Shown here in pieces: positions 50,001-61,038 of a DNA stretch of 64,000 nucleotides (position 1 is the first letter of the stretch; every line of letters starts with the position of its first letter). This DNA comes from Candidatus Methanobinarius endosymbioticus (GTDB taxonomy: Archaea; Methanobacteriota; Methanobacteria; Methanobacteriales; Methanobacteriaceae). Made by a program: the position numbers and the translations under genes. Where the stretch lies: positions 17,423 through 81,422 of the forward strand of contig NIZT01000005.1 of the NCBI GenBank assembly GCA_003315655.1, written 5' to 3'. The notes beneath the pieces were generated by a model. That model searched no databases. It saw only the letters and a list, made by a program, of their open reading frames with translations, and was not told the DNA's origin.

Positions 50001-50495
50001 CATATCCAGTTCCAGTTCTTAAAAAGTTTGAAATATGGTTATCATATATTTCATTATCTATAGAATTGTTAATTAAATAAATTCCAGTTATTTCCCTATT
50101 AATACTATTTATATTAGATATATTGTTGTTGTTGTTTTTACTATTATTAACACTTATTCCAACAATAATATTTGAAGATCCACTAATTTTTGATATAGTA
50201 TTATATTTAATAACATTTTTACTTCCTGATGATTTTATACCATAAGTAACTTTACCAGAAATTTTATTTTTACTAATAGTAGTATTATTTCCATTATTTT
50301 CAATAGAAACATCATTGTTTATAAATGTATTTTCTTCTACTACATTATCTTTAGCTTCTACAAGACCACCTTGTTTATTGTTATTATATTCATTGTTTGA
50401 AACTTTAATATTAGTACTATCTTCAATCTATGTACCAATATTATTATCAGATATATTATTGTTAGTTACATTATTTGTAGAAGCATTATTAACAA
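47066..50495 (-). pseudogene. Large adhesin-like right-handed beta-helix protein, decayed
   Basis: Over 3.4 kb the minus strand encodes parallel beta-helix repeats with the pattern N-x-I-x-N-N-x-x-G-I, many times over (for example NNKIGILT, NNNRYGIKNY, NTLYGIYNQGQ), Asn/Ile/Ser-rich as in NosD/CASH-type surface proteins. Two long open pieces remain (48594-49487 and 47313-47657); elsewhere the repeats jump between frames. The upstream end stops abruptly at ~50495, where a plus-strand ABC permease remnant begins, so the signal peptide and N-terminus are gone. The 3' boundary is approximate. Confidence 0.75.
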
Positions 50496-51115
50496 TTCCT
50501 AATGTATTTTACATTATTTGATATATTTGATAGTTGTTTGATGCATACAATGCTTTTATTTGGATTAATTGTATGTGTTATGATGGGAGCATATTTATTT
50601 AGCATAGAATATACAGAAAATACACTTAAAACTATATTGACAATTCCTATTTCAAAATTATCATTTATTACAAGTAAATTTTTAATATTATTCATTGCAA
50701 TAATTTCAATAATGTAATTTCATGGGGAGCTATGCTTGTTTTAGCAGGTATTTATCATTTTAGCTTTGGAATAGTTGGATTTACTTCTACAATTGCGATA
50801 GAATTTCTTATTAAAATGATAATCGGAGGTATTCTAATGTTTTTAATAATATCTCCATTTTTCTCCATATCTGTATTGACAAAAGGAATAATAACACCGA
50901 TAATAGCTGCAACCATCTTTGTTATGGGAAATGTTGGATTAGTCAATGAATCTATAGGAGCATTGTATCCCTGGACATCAATTTATTTACTATTAAATGG
51001 AGGAACATATCAAACTGGTTATTCATGTTTATTGTATATTAGCCTAATCCTCATTGTATCAATAATAGGGTTTATTGCAAGTATCTTATACTTTAAAAAT
51101 AAAGATATTAATTGA
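50496..51115 (+). pseudogene. ABC-2 type (lantibiotic/bacitracin-export-like) permease, truncated
   Basis: A membrane protein of ~5 remaining helices. The first piece contains MHTMLLFGLIVCVMMGAYLF and SIEYTENTLKTILTIPISK, the loop typical of BcrB/SpaE-type ABC-2 permeases. The second, after a frameshift at ~50716, begins SWGAMLVLAGIYHFSFG and ends with a full C-terminus at 51115. The N-terminal ~80 residues are missing, cut at the junction with the adhesin remnant. No ATP-binding gene is present nearby. Confidence 0.7.
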
Positions 51116-51286
51116 AAAATTAAATATAAATAATTAAATAAAAATTATAAAAAATAATTACAATAACACAACTTCAAAGAAGATAATATAATAAAAATAT
51201 AAAAAAAATATAGAAAAATAAAAAATAAATATATGAGAATATAAAATTATGAATAGCTATTAAATCATTTATTTGGAGAAAAAAAT

Positions 51287-51750
51287 ATGAAAATTGAAGT
51301 TATTAAAAAAAACAAAATATAATATCCATATCTAAAAACGTTAAAGTAGATGAAATACCAATGTTATTGACCCTCATTTATGAAATTAGGAAATTATATC
51401 CAAAATCAAAAAGCTAATATTTAAGGGCACCCATATGTTGCTTATAAAAATATAAGTTCTGAAGGAACATTAGACGAAAATAATATATAAATTGAAATAA
51501 GTTTTCCAATAGATAGAGAAATTGCTAGTGAAAATGAAATGAAATTTTTTGTTTTACCACCATATAATGCTCTAACTACACATTATAGTGGAAACTATGA
51601 AGATATGGTTGAAACCTATGATAAATTATTTAAAGAAATAGGTAACTTAGATAAAAAGTTTAAAGGAATAACTTATGAATAATTTATTTAAATGGTGAAG
51701 AAGTTCCAGAAAATAAGCAAGAAACAATAATAGAATTAGTTTTCGAATGA
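51287..51750 (+). pseudogene. GyrI-like effector-binding protein, decayed
   Basis: Pieces of a GyrI/AraC-effector-binding domain: MKIEVIKK and NIISISKNVKVDEIP, GHPYVAYKNISSEG, IEISFPIDREIASENEMKFF with LPPYNALTTHYSGNYEDMVE, then NGEEVPENKQETIIELVFE before a stop. In-frame stops at NI-stop-GHP and NNI-stop-IEIS, plus two or three shifts, inactivate it. Such proteins bind cationic compounds and often sit with efflux pumps and TetR/MerR regulators, which fits its neighbours. Confidence 0.6.
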
Positions 51751-51789
51751 AAAACTGAATGAAATAAAAATTATAAAGATAATAACAAG

Positions 51790-52188
51790 ATTATTAATGA
51801 AATTATAAAAGGAGCAAAAATCTTATTAAAATCTTGGTTAATATGGATCACTCTAATTCCTCTTGTAATTTTAAATGGTATATTAAGAGATGCTGTTATA
51901 GTTCCATTAATAGGTCTGCATATGTATTACCTTAAGTGGAATTATATTAAGATTATTGGTTTTTATTGTTGTTTATTCATTACTTCCTTTTTTAGGAGAT
52001 GGAACTCAAAAACAATATTTAATCATAGGTATAGTCTGGGTATTTTTAACCATGATTTTTGAAACTTTGTTGAGTTTAGCTATGGGAAAAGTCCTTATTC
52101 AGAAATAATCAATTCCTATAATATTTTAACAGGAAATATATGGTTATTAGACATTGTATTTATAGGAATTGCACCATATAGTAGCTAA
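51790..52188 (+). pseudogene. Four-helix membrane protein, decayed
   Basis: Frames together give EIIKGAKILLKSWLIWITLIP, VILNGILRDAVIVPLIG, LRLLVFIVVYSLLPFLG, YLIIGIVWVFLTMIFETLLS and NSYNILTGNIWLLDIVFIG. This plan (loop with NGILRDxVxVPLIG, and a late SPYSEIINSYNILTG motif) is seen in small uncharacterised membrane proteins. At least two shifts. No ribosome-binding site is clear. Confidence 0.5.
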
Positions 52189-52301
52189 AATTCAAAATAT
52201 TATATGATTAAAGTAACTCATAAATAATAACAATAATAACAATTATTAGTTATTATTTATATTTTAATTATTATGAAGTTTCTGCTATTATTTTTCCAAT
52301 A

Positions 52302-52904
52302 TTATTTTGCAGTGATTTTATCTAAAACAATATTTAGATTATCTTCAAATAATTTTTTTAAATCAGGATTTGGAAGAATAGCTGCTAAATAAACAATTCC
52401 ATTGACCATAGTAGTTAAAAACATAGCTAACTCACGAGAACCATAATCAGATTTTATCTCACCATTTTTTCTAGATTCATCAAACATTTCTGTATAAATA
52501 TCAATTATTTCTAAGTTAAAGTTTATAAAAACATCACTAGATTTATCATTTCTACGAACACAATCTAGATATAAAAAATAAATATCTCGATCAACTTGAT
52601 TATGAGAATCTTTTACTTCTTTATAATCAGGATCAAAGCCAATGGTATAAGCTACCATCATTCTTATTTTTTCTACAAAATTACCTTCTGTTTTTTTAAT
52701 AGCTGCTACTGCATCAGAATAATGTTTTAAAATGTAATTTCTTTCAACTGCAGCTATTAATTCTTCCTTACTTTCAAAATAATGATAAAAGCCACCACTT
52801 GTTATATCAGCCACCTTTTTTATTTCATTTAATGAAACATTATCAAGTCCTTTTTTTAAAAACAACTGATATGAAGCTTCCATAATCCTATCTTTAGTAT
52901 TCAT
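52302..52904 (-). CDS. TetR/AcrR family transcriptional regulator
   Basis: ~200 residues. The N-terminal HTH (KDRIMEASYQLFLKKGLDNVSLNEIKKVADITSGGFYHYFESKEEL) is typical of TetR repressors, followed by an all-helical ligand domain. Met4 (MNTKDRI, 52904) is preferred; the frame is open to an ATG at 52913. A related but decayed TetR lies at 45.2 kb. The plus-strand genes it converges with (permease, GyrI-like, membrane protein) are all decayed, so it may have lost its target operon while staying intact. Confidence 0.88.
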   Translation of the reverse strand: MNTKDRIMEASYQLFLKKGLDNVSLNEIKKVADITSGGFYHYFESKEELIAAVERNYILKHYSDAVAAIKKTEGNFVEKIRMMVAYTIGFDPDYKEVKDSHNQVDRDIYFLYLDCVRRNDKSSDVFINFNLEIIDIYTEMFDESRKNGEIKSDYGSRELAMFLTTMVNGIVYLAAILPNPDLKKLFEDNLNIVLDKITAK

Positions 52905-53170
52905 AAAGCACACCCAAATAAATTTATTAAAAATTTAATATATTATATAAATACAAATCGTATTGTATATATAATTTATAATTATATTGTATATTTTAAA
53001 TCCTAATATAAATACTTTAGCAAAAAAGATCATTAATTTTCTAATAGAATAATTTAATAAATATTTTTATATATAATATACTGATTTTATTATTAAGATT
53101 AAAAAAACAGAATAAATAGATGAATAGCTAAAAATAATAAAAAAAGATAAAAATAATATACTTAAAAAGA

Positions 53171-55787
53171 TTATTTAAAGTTTTTTCTTATAATTATCCC
53201 TAAATTAGTTAATAATATTGAAATAATAGCTAGTATAGGCATTTCAGTTTCTTTCATAGCTGCAAAACCCTTATTTGATTCATTTTTAGCTAAATATTTC
53301 TGATTTGTTGAATGTTCACCTTTAATTTTCACAGTCATGTTTTTTTCATCAGGAAGATAGTTTTTACCAATATCTGAATTACGAGCTGTAATCACATGTT
53401 CACCAGGAGCTAAACCAAAAAGATCAAAAACAGGTTTAACATATTCATTAGTAATTACATAAGTAAAAGACTTACCATCAACAAAAAGATTCACCCTACA
53501 AACACTAGCAAGAACATTATTATCATCCCTTAAAATGACAATAGCTAAATATTTCCTGCCAGTCTCTTTATAAAAATGACACCACACCTTTACTATTAGT
53601 AATAACACCATAATTCTTATTTTTAAAATTAAGTAAAATTTTTTGATTAAAAACTTTAAAATTCTTTGACAATAATTTTTATCTAATATTACTGATCCAG
53701 CGCTATAAATAGTATCAGCTACATTATCACCAACATTTAAAGAAACATCAACAATGCTTTTTCCTTCATTGTCAATCCCTCCTCTAAATGAAACAGATGA
53801 ACTTAATGATTTAGCTTTATTATTACTAAAACTTGTATTAGTTAAATTTAGGTTGTTGTTTGAGTATATTACGCTTCCATAATTTGCACTGCTGCTGGTG
53901 AATTTAGATCCTGTGATTTAAGTTGCAGCAGTTACATCTATTGTTCCTCCATTATAAGTTGCAGAATTACCTACAAGATTACTATTACTAATACTTAATC
54001 CATTTACTGAATATATTGCTCCTCCATTGTTTTTAGCTTTATTATTAGTAAAATTTAAAGACACAACATTTAATCTTGTTCCAGCTGTTATTGTTCTAAT
54101 AACACCACCATTAAGAGCACTATTATCCTTAAAACTACATCCAAAAACTAAATTATTAGTTCCAGCCATAAAATATAATGCACCACCATTAATAGTAGCT
54201 TGATTATTTGTAAAAATAGAATTAATGACTCTGAGATTATAAACGTACGAATCTACTGTTTTTCCCCCACCCCCACCGTTAGAATTAGAATAAATCGCAC
54301 CATTGTTAATGAAAGTGCAAGCTTGAATCAAGATATTATTAGAACCATCATTTAAAAGTATAACCCCAACCATTCCTTTATTATTGATAAAATCTCAATT
54401 AACTATGGTTAAATTAACACTATTAGATGTAACAGCTCCACTAAAAATCTTTGTATCCATATTCCTAAAAATTAAATTTTCTAATCGAACATTATCACCA
54501 CTAATCCTCATAATCCCAGAACCACTACTACTAGCATCCATAATAGCCTTAGAATTAAAATTAGTTCTAGTTATATTTAATAAACCATTTTGAATATTGA
54601 TAGTATAATTTGTATGTCCAGAATAATCCCCATTAACTGGTAAAAGTCCTGCAGCAGTTGGAATATAAGTTATATTTTCTTTACTTTCATTAACATTGAC
54701 AGTTCCAACTAGTACATCATTTACATAAAAACTGATGTTTTGTCCAGTAATTAAATTACCCATATCAGCAGTTAATTTTGCAAACAATATTATATTGTTA
54801 CCACTTTACTTGCAATAGTTGAATTATTTATATAAGTTAAATTAAGAACACCCATTTGACCATTATTAAATATCATATTACCCCCTAAAGCTGCGGTATT
54901 ACCATTCATGATATTTCGTGAAACAATCATACTACCTCTTTGCAGCATTATACATAACGTCACCTCTACCAACAGCAGAGTTATTGATGAAATTAGAGCT
55001 TATCACAGAAAGCTTATTCCCATTATTATTATAAACTGCACCACCAAAAATAGTTACTGAATTGTTAATGAAATTTGAGTTGATTATAGTAATATTGTTA
55101 GTAAATACTCCATTAAATACACCATCACCATATTGTGCTTTATTATTATAAAAGGTAGAATTATTGATAAATATATTGTTACCAACTACGACTATTATAG
55201 CCCCACCATATTCAACTGCACTATTATTAATGAAAGTAGAATTACTTATAGAAACATTATTTCCATTTCCAATGTAAATAGCTCCACCATATTGACCTGC
55301 ACTATTATTAATGAAATTAGAATCCTTTACAATCATAGTCCCATTATTATCAGCAAATGTACAATTATTTATGATGAGAATTCCAGTTTGATGATTATTA
55401 ACAGCAGCACCAATACCATTCGAATATCCATTAGAAAGAGTTATATTAATAAGAGTTAATTGACCACCTTCAACATAGAATACCCAATTAGTATTTAATC
55501 CATTATTATTGTAGAATTATTACCTATAATAGTAACAGTTCGGTTAGATAAATTGATATTATTATTTCCAGTACTATTGTAAGTCCTATCATTTAAATAA
55601 ATAGTACCATTTCCACCATACCTAATATTTAACTGATCTAAGTCGTAAATTATAATACTTTCCCCATTGATAGTGACATTACCACTGTCATCATCAATAA
55701 CAGCACCATTAACCCTATCAATAGCACAAACAATGACAAAAATGCAAAATCCTAGTTGTAGTTAAAAATTTTTTGCATAAATATCAT
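53171..55787 (-). pseudogene. Adhesin-like beta-helix surface protein, decayed
   Basis: The start at 55787 has GGAGGTGA six bases upstream, but a TAG follows after 11 codons and the signal helix (FAFLSLFVLLIGLMVLL) then shifts frame into GAVIDDDSGNVTINGES. Beta-helix repeats with the motif NSxFINNSAxxxGGAIY run over five frames (55336-53918). Then come Ig-like sequence (LNITRTNFNSKA, YVNDVLVGTVNVNESKEN) and a C-terminal Ig-like domain ending in a membrane anchor, EMPILAIISILLTNLGIIIRKN. The domain order is that of Methanobrevibacter adhesin-like proteins. At least six lesions. Confidence 0.8.
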
Positions 55788-56086
55788 AAATATTCACCTC
55801 CTCACCCAATCATGCAAATATTTAGAGCTAATTATTACTTTATAATAAATATTATATATTGTGATGTGAAAAATAGAAATTTTCATAATAATATAAAAAA
55901 TTATAAAAATAACATGATAAACCAATTTTTATAAAATAAAAAATTATTAATAAATATAAAAAATAAAAAAAGCAAATTCATGCTTAAAAAAGAGAAATAA
56001 AAATAAGATAAATTAAAAATAAAAAAAATAAAAGGATATTAGAATATATTCCGATAAATTATCTAGATAATAGTATTAGATAATAA
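55788..56086. other. AT-rich spacer
   Basis: Just under 300 bases holding the GGAGGTGA ribosome-binding site of the adhesin remnant (55794-55801) and A/T runs. Confidence 0.4.
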
Positions 56087-57310
56087 TTATTCATCTTTTA
56101 ATTGTTTAGCTATTTCTTTTCCAATATCATAGCATTTATCTAGCTCTTCTTCAGTAGGAACATATGTGAGATCATATTGTGCAATAACATCAAAACCTGC
56201 TCCTTCAAGATCTGAGGTGAGTTTTTTAGTAGCTCCACCACCCCAACCTTTAGAACCAAAGACAACTGCTTTTCTTTGATAACCTGTCTTTTTGAAGCTA
56301 AGAGAGGTGAAATAATACATTAAATCTCCTAAACTAGGGAAAGGATTATTCATCATAGTAGGACTACCTATAAAAACTGCTTTACTATTAAGAACATCAG
56401 TTACAACATCACTTCTCCCATCAGTATGAAGGAAGCATGATTTAACTTCTATTCCTCCACTCATAAGCCCTTCCATCATTGAATGAGCCATTTTTTTAGT
56501 AGAATAATGCATTGTATCATATAAGAAAGTTACTTTGTCTTTACATTCTCCAGAAGCCCATTCTTTATATTTATCTATGATTTTCATTGGTTCTGTCCAT
56601 ATTTGCCCATGAGAAGGAGCTATCATTGTTATTTTATCTAAAAGACCTAGATCTACAACTTCATCTAGTTTTCTAAGTACTAAAGGAGATGAAGGTGTTA
56701 CAAGATTAGCATAAAATTTTTGAGCATTTTTGATTAAAAAATTCTCTGGAAGTTCATGATCATATCTTTGACTTGCACAGATATGTTGACCAAATACATC
56801 ATTAGAAAATAAAATTCCATCTTCAGCTAAAAAAGAAAACATATTATCAGGCCAGTGCAACATTGGGGCTTCAAGAAATGTAAAGTTTTTACCACCAAGA
56901 TCTAGAGTATCTCCTGTTTTAACTACATTCATTTCAAAGTTTTCAAATGCAGAATAATGTTTTTTAAGACCAGTTACTGCTTTAGAAGTACAATATAATT
57001 CAAAATCTGGAAATTTCTTTATAAATTCAGTTAAACAACCACTATGATCTAATTCAATGTGATTTTGAATAATAACATCTATTTTCAACTCTTTTCCTTC
57101 TTTTTCAAATGCATCACCTATTCTTCCCCATAGCTGAGAAGATGATCCAGGATATGTATTATCAATTAATGCTGTTTTTTCTTTACCAAAAACTAAGTAA
57201 CAATTATAGGTTGTACCATCCAAAGAATATCCATGATAATCTCTTAAATCCCAATCATGAACTCCTACCCAATAAACTCCATCTGTAATTTTCATTGCAT
57301 CTGCTTTCAT
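56087..57310 (-). CDS. fpaA: F420H2 oxidase (FprA-type diiron flavoprotein)
   Basis: 407-residue flavodiiron protein that reduces O2 to water with F420H2, protecting the methanogen from oxygen. The metallo-beta-lactamase half carries the diiron ligands His84, Glu86, Asp88 and His89 in NHIELDHSG, then LHWPDNMF, SNDVFGQH and APSHGQIW. The C-terminal flavodoxin half begins near residue 255 (VTFLYDTMHYSTKKMAH), with FIGSPTMMNNPFPSLGDLMY and VFGSKGWGGG binding FMN. The start is at 57310 (Met6 is an alternative). Complete. About 510 bases upstream lies RNA copy 2 on the same strand. Confidence 0.93.
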   Translation of the reverse strand: MKADAMKITDGVYWVGVHDWDLRDYHGYSLDGTTYNCYLVFGKEKTALIDNTYPGSSSQLWGRIGDAFEKEGKELKIDVIIQNHIELDHSGCLTEFIKKFPDFELYCTSKAVTGLKKHYSAFENFEMNVVKTGDTLDLGGKNFTFLEAPMLHWPDNMFSFLAEDGILFSNDVFGQHICASQRYDHELPENFLIKNAQKFYANLVTPSSPLVLRKLDEVVDLGLLDKITMIAPSHGQIWTEPMKIIDKYKEWASGECKDKVTFLYDTMHYSTKKMAHSMMEGLMSGGIEVKSCFLHTDGRSDVVTDVLNSKAVFIGSPTMMNNPFPSLGDLMYYFTSLSFKKTGYQRKAVVFGSKGWGGGATKKLTSDLEGAGFDVIAQYDLTYVPTEEELDKCYDIGKEIAKQLKDE

Positions 57311-57819
57311 TTTAACACCATCATAAATCTTAATAGTTCATGATAATTTGTAACTTTAATAAAATATATATTATCAAGTGATTAAAATACATGTCATTTT
57401 AACATTATAATAATTTAATTATTTAATAATATTTAATTAATATTTATTTTGTATAATATTTATTAGTTAAATTTATTATTTACTCTCATTATTTAATTTT
57501 ATTATTTATTTTTTTAAAATTATTATAATTTTAATTATCAAATAACTATTATATTACTTGATAATATTTATATAACTTAAAATATTTATATTTGTCTTTC
57601 CCTAAATGAAATTTATTATCAAGATAAAATCTAAATTATAATCATGAAAAACAGTATCATTTGAAATTTAAGAATTAGTAAACATATAATATTTGAAAAT
57701 AACCTAATATTTAAAAATGACGTTAAAATTATGAATAACTTATATTAATTGATTAAAATCGTTGAATAATAAATTTTAGAATAAGTATAATAATATGAAT
57801 TAAAAACAAAACATATTTC
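57311..57819. other. AT-rich spacer
   Basis: About 510 bases between the RNA gene and fpaA, presumably holding the fpaA promoter. No distinctive element. Confidence 0.45.
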
Positions 57820-57970
57820 AAAAAGAAGAAAAGAGAATGTCCTCCGATTTGAATTTATTTCCCTTAAGTTATTGTAGGAATAAGAGGTTGATAAATTATG
57901 GATTATTTATGAGGTACAAATCTGAGAACAAATTGTGTGATACGATGATTCATGTTTTGACATCACCATT
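57820..57970 (-). ncRNA. Structured stand-alone RNA, copy 2 of a two-copy family
   Basis: Reading the minus strand from 57970, the start AATGGTGAT(A/G)TCAAAACA, the loop ATCATCGTATCACA and the end GAGGACAT followed by a T-rich tail match copy 1 at 8387-8530. Helix 1 is 57961-57966 (GTGATG on the RNA strand) with 57937-57942 (TATCAC). Helix 2 is 57917-57930 with 57838-57851, with one A-G mismatch. The promoter block ATTTATATACTAG at ~57988-58001 also matches copy 1. The plus strand has a chance 66-codon frame here (57837-58037), which I reject as a gene because the conservation follows RNA pairing, not that frame. Confidence 0.7.
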
Positions 57971-58306
57971 ATTAACATATTTTCTTCTAGTATATAAATA
58001 TTTAGTTATGCCTAAAATATATCTAATTTATTTTTGAATAAATTTATTTTTAAATTTAATTCATAATGATAAATTGGAAAATAAATATTAATTGTATAAA
58101 AGAAATATAATAAATTAGAAAAAAAATTATTATTATTAAAAATAGAAGTTATTAGAATAATTAAAAATAATAATTAAAATTAATAATTAAATAATAATAA
58201 AAAAAAATAATTATATAAAAATAAGTATTAGAAATAATGAATGAAAATGATATATTATTAAAAATACAATCTATGTAATAAGAATATTCTTATTAAAAGT
58301 GATTTT
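57971..58306. other. Divergent spacer with the promoter of RNA copy 2
   Basis: Holds the minus-strand TATA region of RNA copy 2 (~57988-58001) and the cpgS leader. An AGTGAT lies three bases before the cpgS ATG. A TTAGATATAT half-palindrome (minus strand) lies at ~58016-58026, upstream of the RNA promoter. Confidence 0.45.
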
Positions 58307-59689
58307 ATGAAAAATGTGGAAAAAATGGTGTGTTTAGTGGATGGAGAACATTATCTCCCAGTTACTAAATCAACAATTGAACTATTAAACAATATAGAAC
58401 ATGTAGATGTAGTAGCTATGGTTTTTATTGGGGGAAATGAAAAATTAAGAACAGATGATCCAGAAAGCTATGCGAAAATGATGGGAATGCCAGTTCATTT
58501 TGGACCAGATGAAAATGAAATTCCCTATGATTTAATTGTTGAAATGATTCAAGAATATGATGCTGATGTTGTTATGGATTTAAGTGATGAACCAGTTCTT
58601 GATTATTCAAAAAGATTTAAAATAGCCACAAAAGTAATTGCAGAAGATACAATATACAGAGGCCCTGATTTTGAATTTCAACCATTAACAGAATATGAAA
58701 TACCTGAAAAACCTTCTCTTAAAATACTTGGAACTGGAAAAAGAATAGGTAAAACAGCAGTATCTACTTTTACATCTAGACTCATAGATGAAAATGATTA
58801 TGAACCATGTGTTGTAGCTATGGGTAGAGGAGGTCCTGAAGAACCAGAGATAGTTAGAGGAGATGAAATGGAAATAACTCCTCAGTTTTTAATGGAACAA
58901 TCTGATAAAGGAGTTCATGCAGCTTCTGATTATTGGGAAGATGCTTTAATGAGTAGGATAATAACCATAGGTTGTAGAAGATGTGGGGGTGGAATGACGG
59001 GTGATGTTTTCATGACAAACATGAAAAAAGGAGCTGAAATAGCTAATAAATTAGAGTCTGAATTTATTATATTCGAAGGTAGTGGTGCAGCTATTCCCCC
59101 AATTAAAACAGATAAACACATTTCACTTATAGGAGCTAATCAACCACTTTTAAATATAACAAACTTTTTTGGACCTTTTAGAATAAACTTAGCTGATTTA
59201 GTAATTCTTACAATGTGTGAAGAACCAATGAGTTCTCCAGAAAAGATAAAAGCTATTGAAGAATTTGTATCTGAAATTAATCCTGATGCGAAAATTATTT
59301 CAACAGTATTTAGACCTAAACCATTGGGAGATATAAGTGGTAAAAACGTTTTATTTGCAACTACAGCTCCTGATGAGATAAAAGATGTTTTAGTAAATCA
59401 TTTAGAAGAAAATCATGATTGTAAAGTTGTTGGAACAACTCCTCATTTATCTAATAGGCCTCTTTTACAAGCAGATATTGAAAAATATATCAATCACGCA
59501 GATGTTATGCTTACTGAACTTAAAGCTGCTGCAGTAGATGTAGCTACAAAAGATTCTCTTGAAGCAGGCCTTGAAGTAGTTTATTGTGATAATATTCCTA
59601 TTCCAATAGATGATAAATATCCAGATCTTAGTGAATCCGTACTTGAAGTTGTGGATGATGCTATTGACAATTTTAATAATAAAAAATAA
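58307..59689 (+). CDS. cpgS: Cyclic 2,3-diphosphoglycerate synthetase
   Basis: 460-residue ATP-dependent enzyme that closes 2,3-diphosphoglycerate to the cyclic anhydride, a solute and phosphate store of Methanobacteriales. It starts [16 protein letters not shown], and contains [15 protein letters not shown] (P-loop-like, near residue 143), [40 protein letters not shown] and [18 protein letters not shown]. All match CpgS. AGTGAT lies three bases before the ATG. Complete. Confidence 0.93.
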   Translation: MKNVEKMVCLVDGEHYLPVTKSTIELLNNIEHVDVVAMVFIGGNEKLRTDDPESYAKMMGMPVHFGPDENEIPYDLIVEMIQEYDADVVMDLSDEPVLDYSKRFKIATKVIAEDTIYRGPDFEFQPLTEYEIPEKPSLKILGTGKRIGKTAVSTFTSRLIDENDYEPCVVAMGRGGPEEPEIVRGDEMEITPQFLMEQSDKGVHAASDYWEDALMSRIITIGCRRCGGGMTGDVFMTNMKKGAEIANKLESEFIIFEGSGAAIPPIKTDKHISLIGANQPLLNITNFFGPFRINLADLVILTMCEEPMSSPEKIKAIEEFVSEINPDAKIISTVFRPKPLGDISGKNVLFATTAPDEIKDVLVNHLEENHDCKVVGTTPHLSNRPLLQADIEKYINHADVMLTELKAAAVDVATKDSLEAGLEVVYCDNIPIPIDDKYPDLSESVLEVVDDAIDNFNNKK

Positions 59690-59854
59690 TATTAATAAAT
59701 ATAAGAAAATTAATGTAATAATATAACAATATTACTTTCCATAACTTGGAAAAGTATCATTAATATGCAATTATAAAAGAATAAATGCAAAAATAATAAG
59801 AAATAGATAATAATATTGAAAATAAATAGGAAAAATAAATTAAAGAGATTAAAA

Positions 59855-60233
59855 ATGGCTCTTGTATCAAGAATAGAAATTATAAAAAAAGCAAAACAAC
59901 CTGTATTAGCAATTAAAAAAACCATCAATGTGGAAAATTTACCTATAGTAATAGGTGAAAGCTATGAGAAAATTCAAGATTATTTAAATGAAATCAGAGA
60001 ATATTCTGGAGATATTCCGTATGTCAAATATTTAAATATGGATATGTAAAAGCTATTTACACCATGTATAAAGGAGCTTATCAAGAAATGGGGCCTTCTC
60101 ATGATAACTAATGAAATGGGTTGAAGAAAATAATTTTGAATTAGATGGTGATTTTATTGAATATTACTACAACAGCCCTGATGATGTTTCAGAAGATGAT
60201 TTATTAACTGAAATTATAATGCCTATAAAGTAA
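59855..60233 (+). pseudogene. GyrI-like effector-binding protein 2, frameshifted
   Basis: The first part from the ATG at 59855 reads ALVSRIEIIKKAKQPVLAIK and later EKIQDYLNEIREYSG. After a shift at ~60047, KAIYTMYKGAYQEMGPSHDN follows, and after an in-frame TAA the sequence KWVEENNFELDGDFIEYYY runs to a stop at 60233. The plan and final SPDDVSEDDLLTEIIMPI are those of the GyrI/AraC effector-binding fold. It is a different copy from the one at 51.3 kb. Confidence 0.6.
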
Positions 60234-60472
60234 GTGATCCTAAATAATAATTGGGATTATCATAATAATATCAATAATATAATTTTTTATTATTATCTTA
60301 TTATTTTTATTATATTTCTTTATATTATTTTGTATCACTTTATATAGATTATAGTATTTTATAATGCCTTATATTTTTTTATATTATTTTTCATTGCTCC
60401 ATAACCCATATCCATATTTTATATCCTGTTATACTAATATTTCTATCAAAATAAAATTTAAAAGGTGTTTAT

Positions 60473-60965
60473 TTGAAAAAAGAAGATATAAAAAAGATTT
60501 TAGCATTTACATTAAGAGAAAAAGAAATAATTAAAAATCTCGATCTTCCAGAAGAAGTATTTTTGCCTTTATTTTTTTCAGTACGTTTTGGTGGAGATTG
60601 GAGTAAATAAAAACTCAAAAATTTTAATGTCAGTAAAAAAAGTAACTGAATATGATGAAGAAAAAAAGAAGGATACACACTAGAAAAATATGTTTGTTTG
60701 TTAACCCAGATATATTAGCAAAAGAAGGAAAAATATATCGAATGGAAAAATGTGGAAATAAAAATGAAAGAGAATTAGTTGAAAGACATATTCTATTGTT
60801 ATTAATGGAGAATTTATTTTAGAAGCTACATTAAATCCCAAAGATATGAAAATAATTGTGAAACATCTTAATGGTCCTTTAAAATTTTCTGGATCTGGAG
60901 CTTATGGAGTTTCTCATGAAATTGAACATCTTGAAAATGGAGAAATTCAAGGAATACCATTTTAG
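60473..60965 (+). pseudogene. HExxH protein resembling peptide deformylase, frameshifted
   Basis: From TTG at 60473 (AAGGTG upstream), MKKEDIKKILAFTLREKEII and LDLPEEVFLPLFFSVRFG are followed after a shift by [20 protein letters not shown]. Then, after further shifts, [41 protein letters not shown] and SGAYGVSHEIEHLENGEIQG end at 60965. The Cys motif and the HEIEHLENG motif have the order of peptide deformylase motifs 2 and 3, but motif 1 is not evident, so the family call is tentative. At least three shifts. Confidence 0.45.
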
Positions 60966-61038
60966 GACTTCGAATATGTATTAAATGAATAAAAAATAGT
61001 TTTTGAATATAAAATAAAAATAAAGTTTAGTGGATTAA

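Noticed and set aside
47066..50495. Repeat-rich minus-strand region as a CRISPR array or DNA repeat array
   Set aside because: The repetition is at the protein level (Asn/Ile/Gly beta-helix pattern) with no constant repeat and spacer lengths.
57837..58037. 66-codon plus-strand open frame
   Set aside because: It is antisense to RNA copy 2. Conservation with copy 1 follows RNA helices, and the frame is not preserved at 8.4 kb.
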